Shown here piece after piece: positions 46,995 to 59,600 of a stretch of 64,000 bases of DNA; the stretch's first letter is position 1; each line of letters opens with the position of its first letter. Source of the stretch: Heterostelium album PN500 (taxonomy: Eukaryota > Evosea > Eumycetozoa > Acytosteliales > Acytosteliaceae); contig NW_008805065.1 in NCBI RefSeq assembly GCF_000004825.1, forward strand, positions 1,364,001-1,428,000, read 5' to 3'. The translations under genes were made by a program, and so were the position numbers. The notes under the pieces are model-generated. The model saw nothing but the letters and a program-made list of their open reading frames with translations, made no database searches and was not told the origin of the DNA.

Positions 46995-49096
46995 ATGGCA
47001 TCGTTTTCACTAGATTTAGGAACTATTAAATCAAATACTGAGGGTTGGGGTCCAACTGGTAACATCGAGAAATTCGATGATATTCCATATGCCCCATTCT
47101 CAAAGAGTGAGAAGATTGGAAAGTGTTCCGATTTCAACTCCAACATGAAGCAATATCGTATGTCATCAAATTAATCAATCATCATATATTTAATGAACAT
47201 ACAAAACAAACCAATCGATCTATCAAAGAACGACATAGCAGAAAGACAGACAGGGATAGGTCAGCTAAACAACATAATAACAATTAATTGCTGCCGATTA
47301 CAATCTGTTTAGTTTTGATCGATCGATCAATTGATTATTTGTTTTGTTCATCAATCATTCATGCTGCTGCTATTATTATAAAATTTAACAAATTTTTACT
47401 TAACTTTTTAAATTTTACAAACAAAAATAATATATATTATAGAAAGACAAAATATTTATGGTGCTAATGCTTCTAATCCATTCACATTCAAGTTGGATGA
47501 GGATGAGGATAGCTTCCAATTGGTAGATTATTCAAGACCATCTGCCAACAAAGGACAATATAAACAGGGTCGTCGTCAATTGGGTGGTGGTCAACAACAA
47601 CAACAACAACGTGGATTCTACGGTCAACGTCAAGGTGGTCGTGTCATTTTGGATCGTCACTCCGGTCGTGGATCACACGGTGGTCGTAAACAAGGTGGAA
47701 ATCGTTACAACAATCGTTACCACTGGAACGATCGTCGTCAAAAGAATCGTGAATCATCCATTGAGATCGGTGCCGACTGGGAACTCAAGGAGGAGATCGA
47801 TCTTACTGTATTAAAACAATATGTTATTGAAGTTATTCCACAATCTGAATTAATGTAAGTAGTCATCACAACACACTCACATACACAAATCAATGAATAT
47901 CACACATATCAAACAGTAGTTGGTGACTAACCTATTTAACAACAAAACAATCTTAGTGCAACATGTGGTGCAGTTAGATATTATAATAAAGACATTGAGA
48001 GAGTCAATGCTAGAGATGAAAGAAAGCTACAGAGAACTGATAAGGAGATTCCATTGATCTCTACCTCTGACGACAAGGTCATCAGAACCAACTTTAAATT
48101 TGCTAATGTATATGCTACCGACGAGATTATGTCGACATTGATGACAGCCAATCGTTCTGTATACTCTTGGGATATCGTTGTCATCCGTATCGGTGGAAAG
48201 ATCTTCTTTGAGCATCGTCCAGGTACTACTAACACACTCACTGTAAACGAAACATCAAACTCACATTACGACGACAAAGATCCAGTCAACTCTGCATCTG
48301 CACTCTCAAATGAAGCTGCTGAAGTAAACATTAACTATTGGCAACAAGTTCTTACAAATGTAATGTATCAATAATAATAATAGTAATAACTTTTAAAGTG
48401 AAATTAACTTATTAACTTTTAATAATTAATAAATAATTATATATATAGGATGAACCACACAAGTTTGAAACTCAATTGGATGAAGAGGAATATGAAAACT
48501 GTGTACCAGTCGGTTATAGATATATGAAGTGGAATCTTGGAGATGACATTACCGTTTTGGCTAGAACAGAGGTCGATGGTTGCTACGTAGATAAAGATCA
48601 AACAACCAAGTTTGTCTCGATTAAGGCTACCAACGAATTTGACAAGAGAGATCAATCAACAGACTTTAGAAAGAACATCGATAATCAACGTGCTTCAGTG
48701 TTGGCCAACGAAATGAAGAACAACTCCACCAAGTTTGCCAAGTGGTCGATTCAATCAACACTCGCCGGTGTCGAAACAATGAACTTGGGTTACGTTTCAC
48801 GTTACTACCAAGGTGACCCAACCAACCACGTCGTTCTCGCCTCACAAAACTACTCTGTTTCCAGTTTGAACTCTCAGAATCGTGTCGATATGCGTAACAC
48901 CTGGGGTATTTTCAAGCGTATCGTACAGAGCTGCATGAAGTTACCAAACGGAAAATATTTGTTGCATCGTGATCCAAATCGTGCCGTCGTCAACATTTAC
49001 GCCGTCCCCGAAAATGCCTTTGATCCAGAGGAAGAAGAAGTTCAAGAGGAAGAAGAGGAAACCCAAAACAAGGGTTGGGCTCAATCCACCAGATAA
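46995..49096 (+). CDS. Eukaryotic translation initiation factor 3 subunit D (eIF3d)
   Basis: Exons 46995-47157, 47443-47854, 47957-48359 and 48449-49096 give 541 residues, close to the human 548. Typical stretches are NTEGWGPT..EKFDDIPYAPFSKSEKIGK, an Arg/Gly/Gln-rich basic region with RWHWND-like YHWNDR, IEIGADWELKEEID, VIRTNFKFANVYATDEIMST, SVYSWDIVVIRIGGKIFFE and, in exon 4, GYRYMKWNLGDDITVLARTE and FAKWSIQSTLAGVE. eIF3d is part of the 40S-binding eIF3 complex and can bind capped mRNA directly. Intron 1 (285 bp) is the longest of the gene. The acidic tail ends NKGWAQSTR. Confidence 0.97.
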
Positions 49097-49300
49097 AATA
49101 TATAAAATTATATTTTTATTCAAAAAAGAAAAGATAAAAAACAACAAAAAAAAAAAAATAACAAACTTCACTCGATAAAAAAAAAAACAAATCTGAATAA
49201 AAAAAATAAATAAATTATATATCTCTTAAAAAAAAAAAATCAAACGAACGAATCATTTTTTCATTGAATTATTTAATATATTATTATTTGTAAATACATA

Positions 49301-50590
49301 ATGGATTTATCTAAATTAGTAGCTATATATTCACAGAAACAAAATCAACAACAACAACAACAACAACAACAACAAAATCTAAATCCACTGACAAACCAAA
49401 ACAATAATGTACAACAAATACTACCGATTATCAGTACAAATAATAATATAAATACTACATTAAAGCAATCAAATAGTCGAACAGTTAGCAGCAATAATTA
49501 TATTAATAACAATAACATTAAGCAACCAAATAGTAATAATAGAAATAACAAGAATAACAATAGTAATAATAATATTCATCCTAATAATAATAATAATAAA
49601 AAGTTTAATGTTAGAAATCAACCACAAAATAATAAAAGGAAAAAAACAGATGAAGAAGAGGATGATAATATAGGTGCTGCAGCTGATGACGATGGTGATA
49701 TGGATGAGATGAAGAGAATAAAGTTATTTAATCAAAGATTAAAGACAATAAAGATACAAGAATCACCAGAAGATATTGAAAGGTACTTGGAAGAAAGAAG
49801 AAAAAGATACCCATCAAGACAGAATATAGAATCCAAACAAAAAGATATTCAAGAATCAAGAAAGAGAGGTGAAATAACTACAACTACAACAGAAATAACA
49901 AATGAAAATAATAAAAAGAATAAAAACAATAGAAATAATAGAAATAATAATCGTTTTAATAAGAAAAATAACAATAGTATAAAAGATAAACAAGTGGAAT
50001 CTGTAGCACCCAAAGAGGATGGAGAAGAAACAGATAGCAGTTTGACAATTGAAATAGAAGAAAAGATAATGTCTGATCAAACTGATATTGAAAATAATAA
50101 TATCACATCTCAAACTATTATTGTAAACAATGAAGAGACTAATAAACAAGAGGATCCTCTTACCGAGATGGTTGAGAAGATAGAAGAAATTGAAGAAGAG
50201 CCTTCATCACTTCAACACTTTAAATCAACGACCAACATTGATGTTGAGAAAGAAGTTTCCAAAATTACCAAAGTTAATAATAATAATGACAAAAATACAA
50301 AATTAAAGAATCAACAAAAACAACAAAATCAAACATCCAAGCCAAAGTCTAATTTTTCAAATACATTGTATTCAAAGGTAAGAAGTTTGTTTTGATTTCT
50401 GTGAATCTAGAAATTATTATTAATCCAAGATATCCAGTTATTTTCAAGAGAGATTTCTGCTGAAAAAAGTATAATTCTTCAATGTTTTAGACATCTGGCA
50501 AATACAATAAAAGTTAGAGATGGGCTCATTACAGAGGAGGAAGAAGATAGTGGTAGCGAAAACGAAGGTATCACAAAAATCGACAATTAG
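49301..50590 (+). CDS. NUFIP1/Rsa1-like snoRNP assembly protein
   Basis: Exons 49301-50377 and 50438-50590 give 409 residues. Most is low complexity (Asn, Gln, Lys). The conserved piece lies at about residue 148-185: KTIKIQESPEDIERYLEERR, KRYPSRQNIESKQKDIQESR, which is the NUFIP1/Rsa1 PEP-type motif that holds Snu13/15.5K during box C/D snoRNP assembly with the R2TP complex. The end (LFSREISAEKSIILQCFRHL) resembles the C-terminal helix of NUFIP1. Zinc fingers of animal NUFIP1 are absent, as in yeast Rsa1. Identification rests mainly on the motif. Confidence 0.8.
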
Positions 50591-50691
50591 TTAAATAAAT
50601 TAATTTTTTTTAACAATATAAATCGATTGATTTGATTTTTGATAATAATTATTATGTATTATATATTTTATTTTAAAGTATTAATATTATT

Positions 50692-53600
50692 TTATGGTTG
50701 ATAAATACCGGCGTCAGCCATCAGTTCTACAGAACCAATTGGACCAGTAGTGTATACGTAATTACCGTTGGCGTCTGGCTTACTGTTCATGTTATACGGG
50801 TTTTGTGGTTGTACGGACTTAGCGTTGGGTGCAGTGAATACCCATCCAGCTGGTATTGGGCCAAACCTGATGGTATAGGTGGTGTTTGGATCGACCTTGA
50901 ATGAGTAGTAACCAAGGCTGTTGGTTGTTGTTGTAGCTATTTGTTGTCCATCCTTTAGTAGAGTAATTGGGATATCGGGTACACCGACTTCATTGTTGCT
51001 TTGAAGTCCGTTCTTGTCGGCATCGTTCCATACGTAGTTACCGATGTATGATGGTGGATTAAGACAGTTGAGATCCATATCACCGAGGGCATTCAATTTA
51101 CCGAATTGATTCATTTGTGGAATGTTCTTAATGATACGGAACGATGAGTTCTTGGTACCGTTTGTTGTACTGTAATGGTGAACGACACCTTCGTTGACAT
51201 CATAGAGATCGTATGCATTACCAACAACTTCGTTGGTACCTGCAAGATGTGCCATATGACCCCAACCGGTTTCATCATGTGCCCAGGCAGAGTTGGCAAA
51301 GTTGTCGTCAAAGAACTCACCGAAACCTGGACCTTCAGCTGTGGATTGAATACCACTTGGACCGGTGTGAGCACCGTTCATACCACCACAGTTACCTTGT
51401 TTCTCGAGAATGTATTTACCTTGGTCATTCTTACAGGCGTACAATTGGTCACCACCTGGAATAGTTGAGAACTCTGCATTTCTGTCCTTGAGACCGATTA
51501 CCATGTTACCTTGGTATCCAATGAATACAATGTCAGAGACGATTGGATTTGGTGTGTATTGAATGACGTTGGCAGAGTATCTGCTCCATGTCTTCCAGAG
51601 TGCCGATCTACAGCTTGCAGTTGGTCTACCGTTGAACAATCTACATTGGACAGCACCTCTTGGGTATACCAACGATGCCTCCAAAGTGGATGTGAATGAT
51701 CCGTCGTCTTCAATCTTGTAGATGTACATCCAGAGATCGTCCAAGACACCTGAATCTTGACCGGTACAAACACCACCGACGTGCATGTTTCTACCGTCGT
51801 AACCAAGACCTTGAATAGCCCAATCGCCTTGGACATCACATGGATTGGGTGGTGTCAAAATTTTAACATTGGCATTGGTGGGTGTCTGTCTCAATGGAAT
51901 CTGTAAGACGGTTCTCTGATTCAATACTGTGGCGTAGAGATAATCACCAGCAATATCGATATCACCAAACATGAGACGATACTCGCTGTTTGGTTCCATT
52001 GGATAACCAACAAGATTGTAACTTGATGCTACCACTTGGTTGACATTGATATATGGAGTAGTTGCTCCGGTGGCTGGATCTACTCTGTAGATAGCACCAC
52101 TATCTCTCGTTTTGGTTCCAATCTTGTAAAAGGTTGCCAAGAACCATGCACCAGTTGCACGATCAAAGGCTACACCACTGACAGTATTGATGGTTGGATA
52201 CATAACAACCTGGTCAACGTTGGCGTTAAAGTCACCGGAAGTGTTGGTCTTGGCATTGTATGGGAATGTAATAAAGACTGGTTCGCTTGCCAATTTACCG
52301 GGTGAAACGGGTGGATCCTTAACGAAACAGGTAATACCGATCTTGACATCGTCTTGACAGTATTCGAATGGAATGATAAAACCGGCGTTGACATCGGTTC
52401 TAGAGGCAGTTGGGAATTGTAGGAGTGAACCTTCAGACTTTGCTTCAAGAATGGTTGGTTGATACGGACTTGGGTAGTTGTAGAAAATGACTTGGTATTG
52501 TTTGCCTTCAGTGAGATTTCCAAAGAAGTAGGCACCTTGATCGTCAGTTTGTACTGTACGAAGTACAGTGTCGCCATCGTACAAAGCAACTGTGATGTTC
52601 GGGAAGACAGTATCGAGACCATTGAGGAGACCGTCTGCATTGTAATCGTGGAATGAAATACCAGAGATGAAACCGGTTGGTGCGTTCTCCACGTAACCGG
52701 CATCAATGGTATTATCCACAGCGAGATATCGATCACGAGTTAATAAATTTGGATTGACGGTCATTAGTGGATCGTTGATATCGAGGGTAATGACATCAGT
52801 GTTACCAGTGGCAGGATTGACATTGGAATCAATGGTTCTATCGGTTCCAACATTTTGTGTAGTGAAAGTGAATCCACTTGGTAATGAAAAGTTGACAATG
52901 TAGCTTCCTGGTAACAAACCAGTGAAAATATATCTTCCATTTGTATCTGTGACGGTGCTTTGAACTGGTGCACCTGTCATATCTTTAGCGGGTTGCATTG
53001 TGCCATCAAATAATCTTACTTCAATGCCACTCTTGGGTACATATGGAATCTGAACACCCATCAAACCACCTGGTGCGTCCAAGAAGGTGAAGTCACCAAT
53101 GGCTAGTACCAATGGTGATACTATGGCATCGATATCGGTTCTCATGAAGTTAGCATTGATTCCAGGATAGGCAGCTGTGTTGACAGCTGGACTGTTTGTG
53201 GTGTCAAGTGAGAATGGAATTGAGAAGGTTCTCAATCTCATGTTGGCAAGAGAGGCAGTACGGTAGGTTTCATAGATGAATTGACTTCCGAGGTTACTGA
53301 AAGTAACGACATAGTTGTCACCAGCTGGTAGATTATCAAAGTAGTAATAGCCAGTAGCATTGGTTGTTTTCGGTTGAACTGGGTTACCAAGTACATCGAA
53401 TGCGGGGAGACCGTCTTCGGTAAGAGTGACAGTGATACCCTCTCCTTGATAGGTGATAGCGGTGACACCATGATTGTTATAGACAACTTGATCACCAACT
53501 GCGAATCTATTAGTTGGAACGACACCACGATTTTGATCTCGGAGAATCTTTTGAGCATTGGTAATACCATGGTCAATGGAAGGATCAACGTTGGCGAGTT

Positions 53601-56600
53601 GGGCATTCTCACCGATATTAACGTTGTTGATGACTGATTGAGTTGGGGTGACAGGTGATGGTTGGAAGTAGACGTATCCAGCTGGTACACCATTAAAGTT
53701 GAGTGTGTAAGTACCATATGGTAGATCATCGAATGAATAGTAACCACTGCCATCGGTAATAGCCGGTTGAATTACAATACCGTTTGATCCGACAACAGTA
53801 TTGTTATTGGCATCAGTCAGCATCACATTGACGTTGGCAACAGGTTGTTCACCAGCGTCTTTAGCACCGTTCTTATTGTTATCATAGTAGACGAAACCAG
53901 ATACAGCATTGATTGTGGTGTTGAGTGGTGGATTGACAAGACCGGCATCGATGGTTCTGAGGATATAGGTGGCATTGACAACACCCTTGTCGATATTTTG
54001 ATTGACGATGGAGATTGCTGGATTGGTATTGGTGAGATTGAAAGAGTTGGAGTAACCTTGTTGATTGGCAACATTATTTCCTCCGAGTGGACCGAAACTA
54101 TAGTTGGCTGGAATGTTTTTGAATACGACAATGTAGGAACCTGGTAAGATGTTGTCGATCCAGTAATTACCGTTTTGATCAGTGACAGCAACAGCTGGTT
54201 GTCCTAGCATATTGTTATTTGGTTGACCGAGTACGGTTGTGAGGAAATGGAGTTCGACGGTTACACCTGGTACTGGAAGTTCTCCTTGATCTTGCATACC
54301 GTTTCTGTTGGTGTCGTACCATACGTAGTCACCGACAGCGTACAATGGTGGAGTGAGATAACCTGCATCTTCAGTATCGTCAATCATTGTTGCATTGAGG
54401 GTGGGTGGATCACCGAGACCTGCATTAATGGCACGTGCACGACCAGCATATGGAGCTAAAAGAATATTGCTAATCAATCCATTTCTTACTTTATTATCGT
54501 TGGATCCGTTACCTGCTTCGAACAGTGTCTCACGAAGTACAGTAATTGGTGAGGAAATCATGATATCATAGACACCAGGACGAACTGCATCGATGTAATA
54601 GTAACCAGTGAGGTTGCTTATGGTTTGGTCGTAGAAGTTGCTACTAGCGTCGAGGAGGACAACCGTGGCACCGGATACTGGTGGTTCTCCTGGGTCTTGG
54701 AGACCGTTGGAGTTGATATCGTACCAGATGTAGTTACCTACTGCCATTTGTACCAATGGGATGAGAGCAGCGTTTTCAGTGTCGTCGATGAATGGAGCTT
54801 TGACACCGTCGGCTGGAACAGATGCACGAATTTGTGGAGCTGTTGATGAAAGTGTGAATGGCTGGGTGACACCAGAGGAAGAGTCAGCAGCAGTCTTGTT
54901 ACCAATCATAAGATTCATTGGAATGTTAGAGAATGAAATTTGGTAGGTTCCAGGTGGAATGTTGTCAATGTAGTAGAGACCGTTGGCATCGGTGTAGACA
55001 GCGTTGATTGGGTTACCATTGACATCTGGAGCAGTTCCTCCACCTGGGTAGGAGAGTTCAACTCTGACATTTGGTACTGGTAGATCGCCACCACCATTTC
55101 CGTTGTAGACACCATCGTCGTTACGATCGAACCATACGAGGTGACCAACAGCAAACGAGGAAGTTGGTACTGTGTTGGCTACATAACCGGCATCTATCGT
55201 TGGAAGATAGAGTACAGCTTGCATTCCTGGTACATTTGGTTGGATAAGGTTTGGAGTATTTGGATTAAGACTGATAAGAGTTGTTAGACCGTTGATGGTT
55301 GCTACTGAATTGAGACCGGCTTGACCATTGAATGGAATGGTGAAACGGAATCCAGTGATGTTTCCAAATTGGACATAGTATTGTCCTGGAGGGATTTGAT
55401 CGAAATAGTAGTGACCGTTATTGTCTGTTATGACATCCTTTACAATCTGACCAAATGAACTCAAAACTGGTTGGAATTGTGGGTTAACCAATTTAACTGT
55501 GACACCTGATGCTGGTTGTTCGCCTGGGTCTTGGATACCGTTGGAGTTGGCATCGTACCAAGTGTAGTCACCGATGGCATAGGATCTTGGTGGTTCTAAC
55601 TCTTGATCGATTGTTGGGTCAAAGAAGATTGAGAGAGGAGCATTATCATTTGGGGTAGTTGGACGAATGGTTGGAGTGTCTCTTGCTAGTCTGAAACGTC
55701 TCTCACCGTTCTCTGGATCCTTGTAGGTGAATCCAGGTGGAATGTTGATCCAACGCACCAAGTAGTCACCTCTTTGGAGATTCTCAAAGTTGTAGAAACC
55801 ACGTGCATTTGTTGTGGTTGGTTGAAGTGGACGACCAGAAATATCGATGACTGGACTTCCGTTGAGGTTAGTAAGCATAACAGTTACATTGGGTACACCA
55901 ATTTGTTGACCTTGATCGTTCGTATAGAATACAAAGTCACCGAAACCAAGAGGAGTGGCTTGTCTGAGACCACCGTTTTGTTCACGATCGATACGGGTTG
56001 CGACAAGACCTGGTGGATCTTGACCGTCGTAGGTTGGGGTGTTTTCATCGAGTGAAAAGATTGGAGTGGTACGAGTTGTTGGATCTGGTCTGGTTTTGTC
56101 TTCAAATACATAACCTAGTGGAAGGTTTTGGAAGGTAACGATGTAACGACCTGGTGGAAGGTTATCAAATACATAGTAACCATTTTGGTCAGTGACTGCG
56201 TTAGGTACGGAGTTACCATTGACATCGAGTGCTGGAAATCCATTGAAATTGAGTAGTCTGGCGACGACACCTGGTGCTCCAAGTTCATTGGGTTCACGAG
56301 TTGCAGATTCATCTGGGTCGAACCATACATAACGACCGACTGCATAGATCTCACTTTGAACTTTACCTTGAATGATACCAGCATCTTGGAAGGGATTGAT
56401 GTATTTATCTGGTGATTTATCCAATGGTGAGACAAGTCTGACTTCAGGATTGATTGTTGCCAGTGCAAAGAAGTTGGTAGAGTTGGATGTCGGAATGACA
56501 CGAGAGTCGACTTCATTGAGTTGTCCGGCGGCTGCAAATGGTTTAGTCCATGAGTAGCCATCTGGCAGATTGCTGAATTCAATTCTGTAGAGCCCAGGGT

Positions 56601-59600
56601 ATAGACCTGTGAATAGATAGTATCCATTGGAATCGGTAACTTGGTCTTTGACTGGTTGTCCGTTTATGTCAATCGGAGATGTTCTGTTGACACCATAGAT
56701 TTTAGCGACAACACCAGCTACACCTGGTTCTCCTGCATCAATCAAACCATTGTTGTTCTGGTCATACCAAATGAAATCACCAACTGAATAGGAGTCGGTA
56801 GTGATAAAACCTGCATTGGCATCAAAGAAACCTTGTTGAGAGATAAGAGTTCTACCGAGATTGGATGGTGTAGGACTGGCGAGAGCTGGGAATCTCATTT
56901 CAGGAGTTGTTCCAGTGATTTGGTTGGCTAGTGATGCTTCTGGTTGGAATCCAAGTGTTTGGACAGTACGATTGAGTACAATACCTTGTGCCAAGGTGAT
57001 AGATATGATGTAACCGCCTGGTGGCAAGAGATCATAGAAGTAAAGACCGTTGAGATCGGTTATTTGTGATTGGACAATACGACCAAAGATATCTCTGATA
57101 GCGTTACCGTCTGACGACCAGAGAATAGCACTGGCACCTGGAATTCTTGGTTCATCTGGCTGTGCAAAACCATCTTGGTTGGCATCGATCCATGCCAATC
57201 TACCGAGTGCATACGATGGACGGTACAATGGTAGATCATAATCTGGATTAATCATATCGGCTTTGATTGTTGGGAATTTATTCTTATCGACTGGAATCAT
57301 TCCAGGATCGGAATCATTGATTTCATAGACTGGTGTGAATTTGTTGACCAACTTCAAGTCAATGGTGACATTGAATCCATCTGGGTAACCGAAATGAATG
57401 GAATAGTCACCCGATGGAATCAAATCAAAGATATAATGACCATTGGCATCAGTGATGACTGGTGGGAATCTATTACCTTGAGAGTCGACAGCTGGATTAC
57501 CATTGGAATCGAATAGAGAAATTGGAACATTTGGAATACCGACTTCACCGCGATCTTGAATACCGTTTTGATTTTGATCGTACCAGACAGTATCACCAAT
57601 GGCATAAGTTAACTTACTAGTGCTAACGAGAGGGAAGTTGAAATTTGGATTGGAATAGGTTCCGTTAAGAGTAGAGATAATTGCATTGTTTGGAACGAAC
57701 CCATTCTGTCCTGGACCAACAATGAATGGATAGGTATAATCAGTACTAGGTTGGATTGTGGCAATTCCAGTGGAATTTCCATGTGATAGTTGTGGTGGGA
57801 TAGTTGAGAGTCTGACACAGTATTCTCCTGCTGGGAATCCGTTGAAAGAATAGAAACCATTGGCGTCTGTAATAGTCGGTGGAATTGGGGTTCCATTCGC
57901 GTGGGTGGCGGGAGTTTCACAATCTTTTTGAGTGAGCGAAACAGTTACACCTGGAACTGGAGGGTCATTTTCGTTTGGCAAACCATCGTTGTTCTTGTCT
58001 TCGAATATGAAATAACCGAGTGAGAAAGTGTCTGGTGGAGTTTGCTTTGGAATCAATGGGAAGTTGATATCTGGATTGATCGTGGTGCTATTGACTGGGT
58101 GGATACCGTTGTTCTCAACGAAACCTGGAAATTCTGGACCGACTTGGAATGGACCGGTAGTATTTTTAGATGGATCGATTGATGGTCCACCAGTGCTTGG
58201 TCCATGTGTCAAATTGGTTGGTGTGTTTGTAACACCAACACAATAGCTTGCTGTCGCAAGATTATCAAAGAAGTATTCTCCTTTCTGGTTGGTTACGACT
58301 GGCGCAACTAGTTTACCAAATGCATCGGTAGCAGGTGTTTTACAATCGTCGTTAAACAATGTGACGATGGAATCTTGAACTGGAGTGTCAATAGTTGGAT
58401 CGAATTTTCCATTTTTGTCATTGTCAACGTAGACAACATGACCGAACGATGTGGTTGGAACGGTTGGATCGGATCCAAGGATGACACCAACACGGAGGAC
58501 ACCGGCATCAACCAATATCTTACAATCACTAGTGTATTGAATACTGGCCTTTCCTTTTGGTCCTGTCAAATGGATGATTGGTGATGTTCCATTGGAATAA
58601 GCGAAACTCTCTGATGTTGGAGCCATACCGACGGTCTTGGTGTAGGAGTATCCAGTGAGAAGATTACTGTAGATGAGGTAGTAGTCACCGGTCTTTAGAT
58701 TCTCAAAGCAAACTGGTCCTTGGGAGTTGGTGAGTTTTTGTGCAACTTGATTTCCATTGACATCGATAACGTTTGAACCATCTTGGTTGAAAATGCTAAT
58801 GACAACATTGGATGGACCAACGTTTTCTCCTAATTCCGGTTGGTAAGCACCCTCCGGGCTGATAGTGTCATTCCAAAACATGACACAGAATCTAGCTACT
58901 GTTGTATAATCGGTACATGGTGGTGCAGTGGTGAAACCAGTGATGGAATGTGGACCAGTGATCGTTTGGAACATGGTGGATAGAGTCTGGTAACCAGTGA
59001 TGGAATGTGGACCGGTTGGTGGATTGGTATTAGTGTAGTAACCAGTGATAGAATGTGGACCAGTGACTGTGTATGGACCAGTTATAGTATGTTGACCTGT
59101 ACTCAAGGAGTTTTGTCCAATCAAAGAGTTTTGAGTGGTAATTGAATTTGGACCGAGTGAAGAATGAGTAGTTTGCAATCCGGAAGTTGTTAATGGATAG
59201 GCAGTTGTGATAGTATTTGGATTTGTTGGAATACATGTGTCAACTCCATTGAGTTTAAGACATTGATGGCCAATTGGACAATAGTATTGACCGCATCTGG
59301 TTGGTGGATTACCGGAAGTTGGATATACAGTTGGGTTGCCAGAGGTTGGACCAATTGGTACACATGTTGGAACTCCATTGATATTGACACAGGTGAATCC
59401 TACTTGACACATGGATCTACCGCATGGTGTTGGGGTACCTGATGTTGGGAAACCAGAGGTTGGACCAATCGGTACACAAGTTAGCACTCCATTGATGTTG
59501 GAACAAGTGAATCCAGCTGGACACATGTATCTACCACATGGTGTTGGGGTACCTGATGTTGGGAAACCAGATGTTGGAACACTGGATGTTGGACCGCCTG

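Noticed and set aside
47281-47440. Intron 1 of the eIF3d gene checked for a hidden small RNA gene
   Set aside because: At 285 bp it is longer than most here and has ATCGATCGATC stretches, but no box C/D, H/ACA or stable fold could be seen.
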